From Pelomonas sp. Root1217 (lineage in GTDB: Bacteria > Pseudomonadota > Gammaproteobacteria > Burkholderiales > Burkholderiaceae_C), in assembly GCF_001425705.1 (NCBI RefSeq), contig NZ_LMDC01000028.1, forward strand, positions 78,504-142,503: 64,000 bases of DNA, in the 5' to 3' direction. Made by a program: the position numbers and the translations under genes. Of this stretch, positions 48,700 through 61,387 are shown in pieces (within the stretch, counting starts at the first letter, position 1; every line of letters begins with the position of its first letter). The notes under the pieces were generated by a model. The model saw only the letters and a program-made list of their open reading frames with translations. It searched no databases and was not told the origin of the DNA.

Positions 48700-50748
48700 T
48701 CAGAACCCGAACAGGGCGCTGAACTGGGGCTTGATATAGGGCCAGAGCTGCCAGGTCATCAGGCCCGTGACGCCAAGGATCATGACGAGGGCGTACCAGT
48801 ACAGATAGCCTGTCTGGAAGCGTCGCACCAGGCCCGCGATGCCGCCGACGGCACGTGCCGAGCCATTGATGATGAGGCCGTCGATCAGGCCGGCATCGCC
48901 GCCCTTCCACAGGCCAACGCCGATCAGGCGCGCAGCACGGGCGAGGACGTTCTCGTTGAACCAGTCCATGAAGTACTTGTTCTCCAGGACGATGATCAGC
49001 GGACGCAGCACCTTGGCCAGCGTGGCCGGGATGCTGGGCGCGACCATGTAGAACACATAGGCCGTGACCACACCGGACAGCGCCAGCCAGAACGGCAGCG
49101 AGGTCAGTCCGTGCAGGGCCATCGCTGCGGCGCCATGGAACTCCTCGGCCAGTTCCTCCATCGCCGGGTGGGCGTGCAGGTTGACGAAGATGGCGTCCTT
49201 GAAGAAGTCGCCGAACAGCATCGGTTGGATGGTCATGAAGCCGATGACGACCGACGGAATGGCCAGCAGAACCAGCGGCGCCGTGACGACCCAGGGCGAC
49301 TCGTGCGGCACATGGGCGTGGTGGTCGCCGTGGTCGTCATGACCGTGCTGCTCGTCGTCTTCCGGCGGGAACGGCTTGTGGTGGAAGTGCTCCTTGCCAT
49401 GGAAGACCAGGAAGTACATCCGGAACGAATAGAAGGCCGTCACGAACACGCCGACGATGACGGCGAAGTAGGCGAAATGTGCGCCTGGCAGATGGCTGGC
49501 ATGCACGGCCTCGATGATCGAGTCCTTGGAGTAGAAGCCCGAGAACAGCGGCGTGCCGATCAGCGCCAGAGAACCCAGCAGAGACGTGATCCACGTGATG
49601 GGCATGTACTTGCGCAGGCCGCCCATGTTGCGGATGTCCTGGTCGTGGTGCATGCCGATGATGACCGAGCCGGCACCGAGGAACAGCAGGGCCTTGAAGA
49701 AGGCGTGCGTCATCAGGTGGAAGACGGCGACCGAGTAGGCCGAGGCGCCCAGGGCGACCGTCATGTAACCCAGCTGCGACAGCGTCGAGTAGGCGACGAC
49801 GCGCTTGATGTCGTTCTGGATGATGCCCAGGAACCCCATGAACAGCGCCGTGATCGCACCGATCACCATGACGAAGTTCAGCGCCGTGTCGCTCAGCTCG
49901 AACAGCGGCGACATGCGCGCCACCATGAAGATGCCAGCCGTCACCATCGTCGCGGCGTGGATCAGCGCGGAGATCGGCGTCGGGCCTTCCATCGAGTCGG
50001 GCAGCCAGACGTGCAGCGGGAACTGCGCGCTCTTGCCCATGGCACCGATGAACAGGCAGATGCAGGCGACGGTCATCAGCGACCAATCGGTGCCTGGGAA
50101 GACCATCTGGGACAGGATCTCGGACTTGGCGAAGGTCTCGACGTAGTTCAGTGAACCGCCGAAAGCCACCAGTAGGCCGATGCCGAGGATGAAGCCGAAG
50201 TCGCCGACCCGGTTGACCAGGAAGGCCTTCATGTTGGCGAAGATGGCCGTCGGCTTCTTGTACCAGAAGCCGATCAGCAGGTAGGACACCAGGCCCACCG
50301 CTTCCCAGCCGAAGAACAGCTGGAGCATGTTGTTGCTCATGACGAGCATCAGCATGCTGAAGGTGAACAGCGAGATGTAGGAGAAGAAGCGCTGGTAGCC
50401 GTCGTCCTCTTCCATATAGCCGATGGTGTAGATGTGCACCATCAGCGACACGAAGGTCACGACGACCATCATCATCGCGGTCAGGCCGTCGATGAGGAAG
50501 CCGACCTCCATCTTCAGTGCGCCGAGGTTCATCCATTCGTAGATGGTGGCGTTGAAGCGCGCACCATCTACGGCCACGCTGTACAGCGTCATCGCCGACA
50601 GGATGAAAGCGATCAGCACACCGAGGATGGTGACCATGTGCGAGCCGCGGCGGCCCACCGCCTTGCCAAAGAAGCCGGCGACGATGGCGCCCGCGAGCGG
50701 CGCCAGTGGCACCGTCAGCAACAGGTTCTGGGAGAGTTGTGCAGACAT
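48700..50748 (-). CDS. nuoL: NADH-quinone oxidoreductase subunit L
   Basis: A 682-residue antiporter-like subunit, the longest and most distal pumping module, with the lateral helix near its C-terminus. [20 protein letters not shown] and [18 protein letters not shown] are diagnostic. A histidine- and acid-rich loop ([17 protein letters not shown]) around residue 470 is notable. It starts 7 bases behind nuoK. Confidence 0.97.
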   Translation of the reverse strand: MSAQLSQNLLLTVPLAPLAGAIVAGFFGKAVGRRGSHMVTILGVLIAFILSAMTLYSVAVDGARFNATIYEWMNLGALKMEVGFLIDGLTAMMMVVVTFVSLMVHIYTIGYMEEDDGYQRFFSYISLFTFSMLMLVMSNNMLQLFFGWEAVGLVSYLLIGFWYKKPTAIFANMKAFLVNRVGDFGFILGIGLLVAFGGSLNYVETFAKSEILSQMVFPGTDWSLMTVACICLFIGAMGKSAQFPLHVWLPDSMEGPTPISALIHAATMVTAGIFMVARMSPLFELSDTALNFVMVIGAITALFMGFLGIIQNDIKRVVAYSTLSQLGYMTVALGASAYSVAVFHLMTHAFFKALLFLGAGSVIIGMHHDQDIRNMGGLRKYMPITWITSLLGSLALIGTPLFSGFYSKDSIIEAVHASHLPGAHFAYFAVIVGVFVTAFYSFRMYFLVFHGKEHFHHKPFPPEDDEQHGHDDHGDHHAHVPHESPWVVTAPLVLLAIPSVVIGFMTIQPMLFGDFFKDAIFVNLHAHPAMEELAEEFHGAAAMALHGLTSLPFWLALSGVVTAYVFYMVAPSIPATLAKVLRPLIIVLENKYFMDWFNENVLARAARLIGVGLWKGGDAGLIDGLIINGSARAVGGIAGLVRRFQTGYLYWYALVMILGVTGLMTWQLWPYIKPQFSALFGF

Positions 50749-50755
50749 CTTTTTC

Positions 50756-51085
50756 TCAACCCTTCAGCGCGTCGAGTTCCTCGACGTTGATGCTGGCGCG
50801 GTTGCGGAACAGCACAACCAGGATGGCCAGGCCGATGGCCGACTCGGCCGCCGCGACGGTCAGGATGAAGAACACGAAGACCTGACCACCCATGTCGCCC
50901 AGGTAGTGCGAGAAGGCGACAAAGTTCAGGTTGACCGCCAGCAGCATCAGCTCGATGGCCATCAGCAGCACGATCAGGTTCTTGCGGTTCAGGAAGATGC
51001 CGATCACCGACAGCGCGAACAGCATCGCGCCGAGCGTCAGGAAGTGGCCGAGCGTGAGGCCACCCAGTCCAGTAATGGCGGTCAT
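50756..51085 (-). CDS. nuoK: NADH-quinone oxidoreductase subunit K
   Basis: A 109-residue three-helix membrane subunit with the two conserved glutamates in its middle helices ([36 protein letters not shown]), part of the proton path between the quinone site and the pumping modules. Its start overlaps the nuoJ stop by four bases (ATGA). Confidence 0.97.
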   Translation of the reverse strand: MTAITGLGGLTLGHFLTLGAMLFALSVIGIFLNRKNLIVLLMAIELMLLAVNLNFVAFSHYLGDMGGQVFVFFILTVAAAESAIGLAILVVLFRNRASINVEELDALKG

Positions 51086-51726
51086 GCCTGGCCTCCTTCA
51101 GTGGGTGCGACGGGCGGAGCCGGCGGCGTGGCAACGGTCGGCGCCATCTTGATGATCTTCAGGCGCTGGGCCTTGGTGACCTTGACCTGTTCGGATGCGT
51201 CCATGGCGCGCGAGTCCTTGCGCCGGCGCAGCGTCAGCGCGATGGCCGCGACGATGGCGACCAGCAGCAACACGGCGGCGATCTGCAGCGGATAGAGGTA
51301 GGCCGTGTAGATCTCGATGCCGAGCAGCTTGGTGTTGCCCATCTTCAGCTGCTCCGCGGTGGCCACCGGCGCGTCGGACAACTGGAAGCCGCCCATCAGC
51401 ACGATGCCCATCTCGAAGGCGATCAGCGCGCCAACGACGGCCGCCAGCGGCAGGTGCTTCCAGAAGCCCTCACGCAGGCTGTCCGTGTTCAGGTCCAGCA
51501 TCATGACGACGAACAGGAACAGCACCATGACGGCGCCGATGTAGACGAGCACCAGCGCGATGGCCAGGAACTCGGCCTTCAGCAGCATCCAGATGCAGGA
51601 TGCCGTGAAGAACGACAGGATGAGGAACAGCGCCGCATGCACGGTGCTGCGCGCCGTGATGACGCGGAACGACGACACCAGCAGGATGCCGGAGAAGACG
51701 TAGAAGAGGATGGTCGTGATATCCAT
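51082..51726 (-). CDS. nuoJ: NADH-quinone oxidoreductase subunit J
   Basis: A 214-residue membrane subunit with about five helices, including [20 protein letters not shown] and [19 protein letters not shown], the conserved helix whose pi-bulge forms with turnover. The C-terminal 35 residues are a Pro/Ala-rich tail. It lies 53 bases behind nuoI. Confidence 0.96.
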   Translation of the reverse strand: MDITTILFYVFSGILLVSSFRVITARSTVHAALFLILSFFTASCIWMLLKAEFLAIALVLVYIGAVMVLFLFVVMMLDLNTDSLREGFWKHLPLAAVVGALIAFEMGIVLMGGFQLSDAPVATAEQLKMGNTKLLGIEIYTAYLYPLQIAAVLLLVAIVAAIALTLRRRKDSRAMDASEQVKVTKAQRLKIIKMAPTVATPPAPPVAPTEGGQA

Positions 51727-51779
51727 GCGTATCCAGGCCAGGCGGCTGGACCGTTGAACGCGCCAGGGCGCGTCAACGA

Positions 51780-52268
51780 TCAGCGGTACTTGGCGTCCGC
51801 CTCCTTTTGGGCCGCGATTTGGGGCTCGTACTTGTCACCGACGGCCAGCAGCATGTCCTTGGTGAAGTACAGGTCGCCGCGCTTTTCGCCGTGGTATTCG
51901 AAGATGTTCGTCTCGACGATGGAGTCCACCGGGCAGCTCTCTTCGCAGAAGCCGCAGAAGATGCACTTGGTCAGGTCGATGTCGTAGCGCGTCGTTCGGC
52001 GGCTGCCGTCGGCACGCACATCGCTTTCGATGGTGATGGCCAGCGCCGGGCAGACGGCCTCGCAGAGCTTGCAGGCGATGCAGCGCTCTTCGCCGTTCTC
52101 GTAGCGGCGCAAAGCATGCAGGCCGCGGAAGCGCGGGCTCAGCGGCGTCTTTTCTTCGGGGAACTGGACGGTGATGTTGCGCGAGAGGAAGTGCCTCCCG
52201 GTGAGCTTCATCCCCTTGAGCAGTTCCCAGAGGAAGAAGGTCTTCGCGAAATTCGTGATTGCAGTCAT
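51780..52268 (-). CDS. nuoI: NADH-quinone oxidoreductase subunit I
   Basis: A 162-residue peripheral-arm subunit carrying two [4Fe-4S] clusters (N6a, N6b). The ligands are C63, C66, C69, C73 ([12 protein letters not shown]) and C102, C105, C108, C112 ([12 protein letters not shown]). The ATG at 52268 begins the standard N-terminal amphipathic helix; the frame is open upstream into nuoH. It follows nuoH by ten bases. Confidence 0.97.
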   Translation of the reverse strand: MTAITNFAKTFFLWELLKGMKLTGRHFLSRNITVQFPEEKTPLSPRFRGLHALRRYENGEERCIACKLCEAVCPALAITIESDVRADGSRRTTRYDIDLTKCIFCGFCEESCPVDSIVETNIFEYHGEKRGDLYFTKDMLLAVGDKYEPQIAAQKEADAKYR

Positions 52269-52278
52269 GGGCGCCGCC

Positions 52279-53376
52279 TCACTTCCAGATGTTGAACGGT
52301 GTCTGCATCCAGGCACCGACAACGACCAGCCAGATCAGCGTGATGGGAATGAAGATCTTCCAGCCCAGACGCATGATCTGGTCGTAGCGGAAGCGCGGGA
52401 ACGTGGCGCGCACCCACAGGAACGTCGTGACGACGAAGAAGGTCTTGCCGAACAGCCAGGCCCAGTTCCAGAACGCCATCGTGTGCTGGATGAAGGCGGG
52501 CGTCTCGATGCCGAACAGGCTCCAGGAGATCGGTGCGCTCCAGCCGCCCAGGAACATGAGGACGGCCAGCGCCGACACCAGGATCATGTTGGCGTACTCG
52601 GCCAGGAAGAACATCGCGAACGACATGCCCGAGTACTCGATCATGTGGCCGGCCACGATTTCCGATTCGCCTTCGACGACGTCGAACGGATGGCGGTTGG
52701 TTTCGGCCAGGCCCGAGATGAAGTAGACGATGAAGATTGGGAACAGCGGCAGCCAGTTCCACGACAGCAGCGGCACGCCGTGGGATGCAAACCAGCCGCG
52801 CTCCTGCACCTGCACGACCTCGGTCATGTTCAGGCTGCCCGTCACCATCAGCACGACGACCAGCGCAAAGCCCATCGCGATCTCGTAGGAGACCATCTGG
52901 GCCGAGGCGCGCAACGCGCCGAGGAAGGCGTACTTCGAGTTGGACGCCCAGCCGGCGATGATGACGCCGTAGACCTCAAGCGAGGTGATGGCCATCAGGT
53001 AGAGCAGGCCGGCATTGACGTTGGCGGCGGCGGCATCCGGGCCGAAGGGCACGACGGCCCAGGCGGCCAGCGCCGGCATGATGGTCATGACGGGGCCGAG
53101 GAAGAACAGGCCCTTGCTGGCGGCTGTGGGCTTGATGATCTCCTTGAAGATCAGCTTGACCGCGTCAGCGATGGGGGTCAGCAGGCCATAGGGGCCAACA
53201 CGGTTCGGGCCCGGGCGGATCTGCGACCAGCCGATGGCCTTGCGCTCCCACAGCGTCAGGTAGGCGACGCAGATCATCAGCGGCGCGACGACTGCGATGA
53301 TCTTCATCAGGCTCCACACCAGGGGCCACAGGGCCCCCAGCAGCGAGGCGCCGTTCTGGTAGAGGGTGTCGATCAT
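52279..53376 (-). CDS. nuoH: NADH-quinone oxidoreductase subunit H
   Basis: A 365-residue membrane subunit, eight helices, forming much of the quinone-binding entry. [44 protein letters not shown] (split across two helices) and [20 protein letters not shown] are diagnostic. GGGAG precedes the ATG at 53376; longer upstream frame lies in nuoG. Confidence 0.97.
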   Translation of the reverse strand: MIDTLYQNGASLLGALWPLVWSLMKIIAVVAPLMICVAYLTLWERKAIGWSQIRPGPNRVGPYGLLTPIADAVKLIFKEIIKPTAASKGLFFLGPVMTIMPALAAWAVVPFGPDAAAANVNAGLLYLMAITSLEVYGVIIAGWASNSKYAFLGALRASAQMVSYEIAMGFALVVVLMVTGSLNMTEVVQVQERGWFASHGVPLLSWNWLPLFPIFIVYFISGLAETNRHPFDVVEGESEIVAGHMIEYSGMSFAMFFLAEYANMILVSALAVLMFLGGWSAPISWSLFGIETPAFIQHTMAFWNWAWLFGKTFFVVTTFLWVRATFPRFRYDQIMRLGWKIFIPITLIWLVVVGAWMQTPFNIWK

Positions 53377-53390
53377 TCTTGTCAGCTCCC

Positions 53391-55697
53391 TCAGACCTTG
53401 CTGATGTTGAGCGTGCCGAAGGCAGCACCCAGTGCGGCGGTTTGTGCGAGGCCGGCGGGCACGCGGGCCACGCCTTGCGGCAGGCCGGCTTCGAGGCGGG
53501 CGGGCAACTGGGCTGCGCCGCCGTCCTGCACGACGCGAACCTGGTCGCCGTCTTGCAGGCCAAGCTGTTGCCACAGGCTGCTGGGCAGCCCGACCGTGGC
53601 GGCTTCGCGGCCGTCGGTGGTCAGCTGCAGCGAGGTCGAGTTGCGCACCAGTGCGTCGGTCGCGTAGATGGGCAGGTTGCCGAAGCGTTCGATGCCCTCG
53701 CCCTTGGCCGCGACTTGCGGTGCGGCGGAGGTGACGTTGGACAGGCGGGCGGCGATGTCACCACCCAGGGCCTGTTCGCGGACCTGCTCGGAGCTGTCCT
53801 GGTCGAAGCCCGGCAGGCCCAGCAGATTGCCCAGCACGCGCAGCACCTTCCAGGCCGGACGCGTCTCGGCCAGCGGGCGCACGACGCCGACAAAGCTTTG
53901 CAGGCGGCCCTCTGCGTTGACGAAGCTGCCGGAGGTCTCGGTGAACGGAGCGACGGGCAGCAGCACGTCGGCGTACTCGAGGCCGGACTTGAACGGGCTC
54001 AGCACGACGACCATCTCGGCCGCGTCCAGCGCCTTGGCGGCGGCCGCGGCGTTGGCGGAGTCCAGCACCGGGTCGGTGTTCAGCAGCAGCGCCGCCTTCA
54101 GCGACGTGCCGTTCAGCATCTGGCCGGCGTTCAGGCCGTCGATCTGCGGCTGCGCCTTCACCAGCTGAGCGCCGACCGTGTTGGCGGCGGCGGTCAGGTA
54201 GCCGACGCTGGCGCCGGTCTGCTGGCCAATCCACTGCGCCAGCGCCAGCAGGCTGGCGGCCTGCGGGTGTTCAGCAGCGGCGTTGCCCAGCAGCACGGCC
54301 TTGGCTCGACCAGACTGCAGGCTGGCGGCGATGGCCTTGGCTTCATACGTTGCCGTGCCAGCCAACGGCGCACCAGCACCAATGGCGGCAGCCACATCGG
54401 CCAGGGCTTGCACCCAGCCCGAGGGCATCACGGATTGCGAAGCTGCGAGCGGCATCAGCCAGTCATCGTTGTTCACGCCAACGCGATGCACGGCGGCACC
54501 GCGGCGCGCGGCGTGGCGCAGGCGGGCGGCGAACAGCGGGTGATCCTTGCGCAGGTTGGAGCCGACGACCAGGGCGCGGTCCAGCTCGGACAGGCTCGCG
54601 ATGCTGGTGCCCAACCAGTGCGCCTGGCCAGCCGAAGCGGCATTACCGAAGTCGCTGTGGCGCAGACGGTGGTCGATGTTGTCGCTGCCCAGGCCGCGCA
54701 CGAGCTGTGCGAGCAGGTGCAGCTCTTCCACCGTGCTGTGGGCCGAGCCCAGCGCGCCGATGGCCGCCGCGCCGTGGTCGGCTTTGATGGTCTTCAGGCC
54801 GTTGGCGATGTATTCCAGCGCCGTCGTCCAGTCGACCTGCTTCCAGGCGCCGCCCTGCTTGATCATGGGCGCGGTCAGGCGGGCGTCGCTGTTCAGGGCC
54901 TCATAGCTGAAGCGGTCGCGGTCGGCGATCCAGCATTCGTTGACGTCTTCGTTCTCCAGCGGAACGACGCGCAGGACCTGGTGGTTCTTGACCTGGACGA
55001 TCAGGTTGGCACCGGTCGAATCGTGGGGGCTGACGCTCTTGCGGCGCGACAGCTCCCAGGTGCGGGCGCTGTAGCGGAAGGGCTTGCTGGTGAGCGCGCC
55101 GACCGGGCAGATGTCGATCATGTTGCCCGACAGCTCGGAGTCCACCGTGCGGCCGACAAAGGTCTGGATCTCGCTGTGCTCGCCACGGTGGGCCATGCCC
55201 AGTTCCATCTGGCCGGCGATTTCCTGGCCGAAACGCACGCAGCGAGTGCAGTGGATGCAGCGGCTCATCTCTTCCATCGAGATCAGCGGGCCGACGTTCT
55301 TGTGGAAGACGACGCGCTTCTCTTCGGAGTAGCGGCTCTTGCCAGCGCCGTAGCCCACGGCCAGGTCCTGCAGCTGGCACTCGCCACCCTGGTCGCAGAT
55401 GGGGCAGTCCAGCGGGTGGTTGATCAGCAGGAATTCCATGACGCCCTGCTGGGCCTTGATCGCCTTGTCGCTCTTGGTGCGGACGATCATGCCCTGCGTG
55501 ACCGGCGTCGCGCAGGCGGGCATGGGCTTGGGCGCCTTCTCCACGTCCACCAGGCACATGCGGCAGTTGGCCGCGATGCTGAGCTTCTTGTGATAGCAGA
55601 AATGCGGGATGTAGGTGCCGGCCTTCTCGGCGGCATGCATGACCATGCTGCCTTCCTGGACCGAGACCTTCTGACCGTCGAGTTCGATTTCAACCAT
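53391..55697 (-). CDS. nuoG: NADH-quinone oxidoreductase subunit G
   Basis: A 768-residue iron-sulfur subunit. Ligands visible: [2Fe-2S] N1b C34, C45, C48, C62; [4Fe-4S] N5 H94, C98, C101, C107; [4Fe-4S] N4 C147, C150, C153, C197. The region where E. coli NuoG binds the extra N7 cluster reads SPHDSTGAN, with no cysteines, so N7 is absent as in mitochondria. The C-terminal molybdopterin-oxidoreductase-like domain has no cofactor role here. Confidence 0.97.
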   Translation of the reverse strand: MVEIELDGQKVSVQEGSMVMHAAEKAGTYIPHFCYHKKLSIAANCRMCLVDVEKAPKPMPACATPVTQGMIVRTKSDKAIKAQQGVMEFLLINHPLDCPICDQGGECQLQDLAVGYGAGKSRYSEEKRVVFHKNVGPLISMEEMSRCIHCTRCVRFGQEIAGQMELGMAHRGEHSEIQTFVGRTVDSELSGNMIDICPVGALTSKPFRYSARTWELSRRKSVSPHDSTGANLIVQVKNHQVLRVVPLENEDVNECWIADRDRFSYEALNSDARLTAPMIKQGGAWKQVDWTTALEYIANGLKTIKADHGAAAIGALGSAHSTVEELHLLAQLVRGLGSDNIDHRLRHSDFGNAASAGQAHWLGTSIASLSELDRALVVGSNLRKDHPLFAARLRHAARRGAAVHRVGVNNDDWLMPLAASQSVMPSGWVQALADVAAAIGAGAPLAGTATYEAKAIAASLQSGRAKAVLLGNAAAEHPQAASLLALAQWIGQQTGASVGYLTAAANTVGAQLVKAQPQIDGLNAGQMLNGTSLKAALLLNTDPVLDSANAAAAAKALDAAEMVVVLSPFKSGLEYADVLLPVAPFTETSGSFVNAEGRLQSFVGVVRPLAETRPAWKVLRVLGNLLGLPGFDQDSSEQVREQALGGDIAARLSNVTSAAPQVAAKGEGIERFGNLPIYATDALVRNSTSLQLTTDGREAATVGLPSSLWQQLGLQDGDQVRVVQDGGAAQLPARLEAGLPQGVARVPAGLAQTAALGAAFGTLNISKV

Positions 55698-55717
55698 GGT
55701 GGTGTTTCTCTGGGCGC

Positions 55718-57058
<1,341 letters not shown>

Positions 57059-57066
57059 CGTCGTCC

Positions 57067-57567
57067 TTAGGCCTTCGCTGCTTCAGACCGCAGCACGTCG
57101 ACGAGCTCGTCCAGACGCTCCATCGTCATGAAGCTCAACATCTGGCGGTCGTTGACCAGCATCACCGGCGAGTCGGCGCATGCGCCCAGGCACTCGCTCT
57201 TCTGCACGGTGAACAGGCCGTCGGCCGTCGTGCCGCCCTGCTCGATGCCGAGCTTGCTGCACAGGTGGTCCAGCGCCTTCTGGCCGTCGCGCAGCTGGCA
57301 AGGCAGGTTGGCGCAGACGTTCAGCTTGAACTTGCCAACCGGCTTCTGGTTGTACATGTTGTAGAAGGTCGTCACCTCGTACACGGCGATGGGCGCCATG
57401 CCGAGATGAGCAGCGATCGCATCTTCCGCTGCGCGGGACACGAAGCCCTCTTCCTGCTGCACGATGGCCAGGCAGGCCATGACGGCAGACTGGCGCAGCT
57501 CGTAGGGGTACTTGGCAACCTCGCGGTCGAAGCGAGCGCGGGTGGCGTCAGAGAGTTGGTAGCTCAT
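57067..57567 (-). CDS. nuoE: NADH-quinone oxidoreductase subunit E
   Basis: A 166-residue thioredoxin-like subunit carrying the [2Fe-2S] cluster N1a with ligands C85, C90, C126 and C130 ([19 protein letters not shown]). The start overlaps the nuoD stop by four bases (ATGA). Confidence 0.97.
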   Translation of the reverse strand: MSYQLSDATRARFDREVAKYPYELRQSAVMACLAIVQQEEGFVSRAAEDAIAAHLGMAPIAVYEVTTFYNMYNQKPVGKFKLNVCANLPCQLRDGQKALDHLCSKLGIEQGGTTADGLFTVQKSECLGACADSPVMLVNDRQMLSFMTMERLDELVDVLRSEAAKA

Positions 57568-58817
57568 CGATCAATCTCGCCGAACACGATGTCCATGGTG
57601 CCGATGATGGCGACGGCGTCGGCGATCATGTGGCCGCGACCCATCTCGTCCAGCGCTGCCAGATGGGCAAAGCCCGGCGGGCGGATCTTCAGGCGGTAGG
57701 GCTTGTTGGCTCCGTCGCTGACCATGTAGATGCCGAACTCGCCCTTGGGGTGTTCGACGGCCGCATAGGCCTCGCCCTCGGGCACGTGGAAGCCCTCGGT
57801 GAAGAGCTTGAAGTGGTGGATCAGCTCTTCCATGTTGGACTTCATGTCCACGCGCGAAGGCGGCGCCACCTTGTGGTTGTCGGTGATGACCGCACCGGGG
57901 TTGGCACGGAGCCAGGCCGAGCACTGCTGGATGATGCGGTTGGACTGGCGCATCTCTTCGACACGCACGACGTAGCGGTCGTAGGTGTCGCCGTTGGTGC
58001 CGATGGGGATGTCGAAGTCCAGCTTGTCGTAGACGTCGTAGGGCTGCTTCTTGCGCAAGTCCCAGGCGATGCCGGAGCCGCGCAGCATGGGGCCGGTGAA
58101 GCCCAGGTTCAGCGCGCGCTCGGGCGACACGACGCCGATGCCGACCGTGCGCTGTTTCCAGATTCGGTTGTCGGTCAGAAGCGTTTCGTAGTCGTCAACG
58201 TTCTTCGGGAAGCGCGCGGTGAAGTCATCGATGAAGTCCAGCAGAGAGCCTTGGCGATTCTCGTTGAGCCTGTCGATGGCCTTGGCATTGCGGATCTTGC
58301 TGGCCTGGTGCTTCGGCATCGTGTCCGGCAGGTCACGGTAGACGCCACCCGGCCGAAAGTAGGCCGCGTGCATGCGTGCGCCCGAGACAGCCTCGTACAT
58401 ATCGAACAGGTCTTCGCGCTCGCGGAAGCAGTAGATGAGCACATTCATCGCACCGCAGTCCAGGCCGTGCGCGCCGAGCCACATCAGGTGATTCAGCAGC
58501 CGCGTGATCTCCGCGAACATCACGCGGATGTATTGCGCGCGGATTGGCACTTCCAGCCCCAGCATCTTCTCGATGGCCAGGCAGTAGGCTTGCTCGTTGG
58601 CCATCATCGACACGTAGTCGAGGCGGTCCATGTAGGGCAGCGACTGGATGTAGGTCTTGCTCTCGGCAAGCTTCTCGGTCGCGCGGTGCAGCAGGCCGAT
58701 GTGTGGGTCGGCGCGCTGGATGACTTCGCCGTCCAGCTCCAGCACCAAACGCAGCACGCCGTGGGCGGCCGGATGCTGGGGACCGAAGTTCAGCGTGTAG
58801 TTCTTGATTTCGGCCAT
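57564..58817 (-). CDS. nuoD: NADH-quinone oxidoreductase subunit D
   Basis: A 417-residue subunit forming the quinone-reduction pocket with NuoB. It is related to hydrogenase large subunits but lacks metal ligands. [21 protein letters not shown] and the HR-x-x-EK element ([20 protein letters not shown]), [16 protein letters not shown] are diagnostic. C and D are separate genes here, three bases apart, not fused as in E. coli. Confidence 0.97.
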   Translation of the reverse strand: MAEIKNYTLNFGPQHPAAHGVLRLVLELDGEVIQRADPHIGLLHRATEKLAESKTYIQSLPYMDRLDYVSMMANEQAYCLAIEKMLGLEVPIRAQYIRVMFAEITRLLNHLMWLGAHGLDCGAMNVLIYCFREREDLFDMYEAVSGARMHAAYFRPGGVYRDLPDTMPKHQASKIRNAKAIDRLNENRQGSLLDFIDDFTARFPKNVDDYETLLTDNRIWKQRTVGIGVVSPERALNLGFTGPMLRGSGIAWDLRKKQPYDVYDKLDFDIPIGTNGDTYDRYVVRVEEMRQSNRIIQQCSAWLRANPGAVITDNHKVAPPSRVDMKSNMEELIHHFKLFTEGFHVPEGEAYAAVEHPKGEFGIYMVSDGANKPYRLKIRPPGFAHLAALDEMGRGHMIADAVAIIGTMDIVFGEIDR

Positions 58818-58820
58818 TGC

Positions 58821-59417
58821 TTACAACCCGCCGTACTTGTCTTCACGAATGATGCGCGGCGTGATCTCGCGCGGCTCGATGGTCACCGGCTGGTAGATGA
58901 CTCGCTTCTGCTCGGCGTCGTAGCGCATCTCGACATGCCCCGACACCGGGAAGTCCTTGCGCATCGGGTGGCCGATGAAGCCGTAGTCCGTCAGGATGCG
59001 GCGCAGGTCGTTGTGGCCGTCGAAGATGACGCCATACATGTCGAAGGCTTCGCGCTCAAACCAGTTTGCCGAGCTCCACACCTCGGTGACCGAGGCCACG
59101 ACGGGAAAGTCGTCATCGGTGGCGAACACCTTCAGGCGCAAGCGCCAGTTTTTGCTGATCGACAGCAGGTGGCTGACGATGGCGTAGCGCTGGCCTTCCC
59201 AGGCGCCATCGCCATAGCTGCTGTAGTCGACACCGCAGAGGTCGATCAGCTGCTCGAGCTTGAGCTCGGGGTGATCGCGCAGCGTCGTCGCGACTTCGAG
59301 ATAGTCGGCCGCACGAACCGTGAGCGTCAGTTCGCCCAGGGCGTTCTTCAGCTCCACGACGCGCTCGCCGAGGACGGCACCAACTTGCTGGGCCAGGGTT
59401 TCGAGATTCAGGCTCAT
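58821..59417 (-). CDS. nuoC: NADH-quinone oxidoreductase subunit C
   Basis: A 198-residue connecting subunit without cofactors. [22 protein letters not shown] and [19 protein letters not shown] are the family signature. The ATG at 59417 gives normal length; the upstream open frame lies in nuoB. Confidence 0.97.
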   Translation of the reverse strand: MSLNLETLAQQVGAVLGERVVELKNALGELTLTVRAADYLEVATTLRDHPELKLEQLIDLCGVDYSSYGDGAWEGQRYAIVSHLLSISKNWRLRLKVFATDDDFPVVASVTEVWSSANWFEREAFDMYGVIFDGHNDLRRILTDYGFIGHPMRKDFPVSGHVEMRYDAEQKRVIYQPVTIEPREITPRIIREDKYGGL

Positions 59418-59427
59418 ACCTTGGCGC

Positions 59428-59904
59428 TCAGCGTGCAATGGTGTTTTCGCGGCGGATCTTGGCCTGCAGTTGCAGGATGCCGTAGAGCAGCGCCTCGGCC
59501 GTCGGCGGGCAGCCGGGCACATAGACGTCCACCGGCACGATGCGGTCGCAGCCGCGCACGACGGAATAGCTGTAGTGGTAGTAGCCGCCGCCGTTGGCAC
59601 AGGAACCCATCGACAACACCCAGCGCGGCTCGGCCATCTGGTCGTAAACCTTGCGCAGCGCCGGCGCCATCTTGTTGCACAGCGTGCCGGCCACGATCAT
59701 CAGATCGGACTGGCGCGGGCTCGGGCGGAACAGCATGCCGAAGCGGTCAATGTCGTAACGCGCGGCACCCGCATGCATCATCTCGACGGCGCAGCAGGCC
59801 AGACCAAAAGTCATCGGCCAGAGTGAGCCCGTCTTGGACCAGTTGATGAGCTTGTCGACCGAGGTGGTGACAAAGCCCTCTTTCAGGACGCCTTCAATAC
59901 CCAT
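59428..59904 (-). CDS. nuoB: NADH-quinone oxidoreductase subunit B
   Basis: A 158-residue subunit binding [4Fe-4S] cluster N2, the electron donor to quinone. Ligands are C37-C38 (the unusual adjacent pair in [10 protein letters not shown]), C102 ([11 protein letters not shown]) and C132 ([12 protein letters not shown]). It follows nuoA by 30 bases. Confidence 0.97.
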   Translation of the reverse strand: MGIEGVLKEGFVTTSVDKLINWSKTGSLWPMTFGLACCAVEMMHAGAARYDIDRFGMLFRPSPRQSDLMIVAGTLCNKMAPALRKVYDQMAEPRWVLSMGSCANGGGYYHYSYSVVRGCDRIVPVDVYVPGCPPTAEALLYGILQLQAKIRRENTIAR

Positions 59905-59934
59905 TTGGAATTCCCAGCTTGTGTCGGCGGACGG

Positions 59935-60294
59935 TCATTCCCAATCGAGGGCGCCTTTTTTCCACTCGTAGGCGAAGCCGACGACCAGAATGCCGAGGAA
60001 GATCATCATCGCCCAGAAGCCCGTCGCACCGATCTCTCTGAGCGCCACGGCCCAAGGGAACAGGAAGGCAATTTCCAGGTCGAAAAGAATGAACAGAATG
60101 GCGACGAGGTAGTAGCGCACATCGAATTTCATGCGCGCGTCTTCAAAGGCCTCGAAGCCGCATTCGTAGGGGGAGTTCTTGGCCTGATCTGGCCGATTGG
60201 GGCCCAGCAGAGCGCCGAGCACCTGGGGTGCAATCCCGACCACTGCGCCGACCAAAATGAAGAGGATGACGGGCAGGTATTGTTCGAGATTCAT
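59935..60294 (-). CDS. nuoA: NADH-quinone oxidoreductase subunit A
   Basis: A 119-residue membrane subunit with three helices. The loop [25 protein letters not shown] (given as its two halves around ECGFE) covers the quinone entrance and includes the reactive Cys of this family. It is the first gene of the nuo operon; the promoter should lie in the 228 bases before the tRNA gene. Confidence 0.97.
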   Translation of the reverse strand: MNLEQYLPVILFILVGAVVGIAPQVLGALLGPNRPDQAKNSPYECGFEAFEDARMKFDVRYYLVAILFILFDLEIAFLFPWAVALREIGATGFWAMMIFLGILVVGFAYEWKKGALDWE

Positions 60295-60522
60295 CTTGGC
60301 TTTCCCGGGTCGACTTCAACGTCTTCGTCCACTTGGGCCGCTACGCAAGCCGACCACAAAAGCAAACAGGCGCGCCACCAGCGAATCGAAAGATCTCGCT
60401 CGCGGATCGCGCCCGCCTTGAACCTTGCTTCAATCGCCCCAGCTCAAGGCCGGGCGACGTCGGCGACAGGCCGCTCTGGCTGATTCCCGCATCAGGACCA
60501 ACGGGAATCCTAGCCGATGTTC
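60295..60522. other. Intergenic region upstream of nuoA
   Basis: 228 bases between nuoA and the tRNA gene, expected to contain the nuo promoter on the minus strand. I see no convincing -35/-10 pair. A hairpin of GATTCCCG (60482-60489) and CGGGAATC (60502-60509), loop 12, lies just behind the tRNA; it has no T run and could be a processing or partial terminator structure. No gene is evident. Confidence 0.5.
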
Positions 60523-60607
60523 TGGTGCCGTCGGCGAGACTCGAACTCGCACAGCTTTCGCCACTACCCCCTCAAGATAGCGTGTCTACCAATTTCACCA
60601 CGACGGC
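60523..60607 (-). tRNA. tRNA-Leu (anticodon GAG)
   Basis: On the minus strand the acceptor arms GCCGTCG and CGACGGC pair perfectly and the 3' CCA is encoded (60525-60523). TGGTGAAATTGGTAGACACG is a D-arm of class II leucine type, the anticodon loop is CTTGAGG (GAG), a long variable arm follows, and GTTCGAGTC is the T-loop. Its place next to secG matches the E. coli order secG-leuU. Confidence 0.97.
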
Positions 60608-60719
60608 AGGTACTCAAATTTGCCTGGCAGCTAGTGAGGGTTTGCGTGCCAGACAGCCTCGAATTCTATACCGGGAATTAGGGGTCTCCCGATGAGGAAG
60701 CGAGGTTTTTAGTCGGACT

Positions 60720-61100
60720 TCAGTTGGTCGCGGCAGACCCAGCGGCCGAGGCCGTTGCAGCCGGCGCAACGACGGCGCCAGGGATAGCGGCAGCGCCCGA
60801 CGCGGCGGGGGCGACGACGGCGGCGCGGTCCAGCACGCTGTCGGCAGTCGGTGCGGCTGTGCGGCCGTTGGACAGGAAGGCCAGGCCCAGCGTGCAACCG
60901 AAGAACAGCGTGGCGGCGACGGCCGTGCTGCGCGACAGGAAGTTGGCACTGCCAGTGGCACCGAACAGGCTACCCGAAGCGCCGCTTCCGAAGGACGCAC
61001 CCATGTCGGCGCCCTTGCCGTGCTGCACCAGCACCAGACCGATGATCACCAGGGCCGAGAGCAACTGAACGATCAACACCAGATTCGCAAAGAACTGCAT
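60720..61100 (-). CDS. secG: Preprotein translocase subunit SecG
   Basis: A 126-residue protein with two membrane helices (LVLIVQLLSALVIIGLVLVQ; VAATLFFGCTLGLAFL) and the conserved loop QHGKGADMGASFGSGASGSLFG. It assists SecYE. The Ala-rich tail of about 50 residues is long but typical in this group. GGAG lies upstream of the ATG at 61100. Followed by the tRNA-Leu gene. Confidence 0.95.
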   Translation of the reverse strand: MQFFANLVLIVQLLSALVIIGLVLVQHGKGADMGASFGSGASGSLFGATGSANFLSRSTAVAATLFFGCTLGLAFLSNGRTAAPTADSVLDRAAVVAPAASGAAAIPGAVVAPAATASAAGSAATN

Positions 61101-61387
61101 TCCAAACACTCCATCAAAACTCAATGACGCCGCCGCTCCATGCGACAGGCGCCGGGATACTTCACCTATTTCCGGGTCGAGCGCTGGGCCTGCCATGGGC
61201 CAGAGGCCCAGGCGTTCCGTAGGCACAAGCAGTCCGCAGGGACTGCTTGTGTCCGACTCCACCTCGCCGAGCCGGCCCGCCTGAGGCTGCTTGCAGCTCA
61301 ATGCCGCAAGCAGCCTCGTCCCCGTGGGGGACCGACCAGGTTGGCGCGCGTTCAGCGCCGCAAGACTGGGCGAGGGGCAGCTTCATT
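61101..61387. repeat. Spacer with three adjacent hairpins between tpiA and secG
   Basis: 287 bases without a gene. It holds a 12-pair perfect stem with a 4-base loop (arms 61224-61235 and 61240-61251), a 12-pair perfect stem with an 11-base loop (61283-61294 and 61306-61317), and GTCCCC/GGGGAC with a 3-base loop (61318-61332). The first two share the core AGCAG/CTGCT. None is followed by a T run on the minus strand, so they do not look like ordinary terminators. The secG promoter may also lie here. Confidence 0.8.

Noticed and set aside
45644-48739. A 1031-codon plus-strand frame opposite nuoN and nuoM
   Set aside because: Antisense shadow of two clear complex I subunits; product is low-complexity.
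61224-61317. Calling the two 12-pair hairpins terminators of tpiA
   Set aside because: No T run follows either stem on the minus strand.
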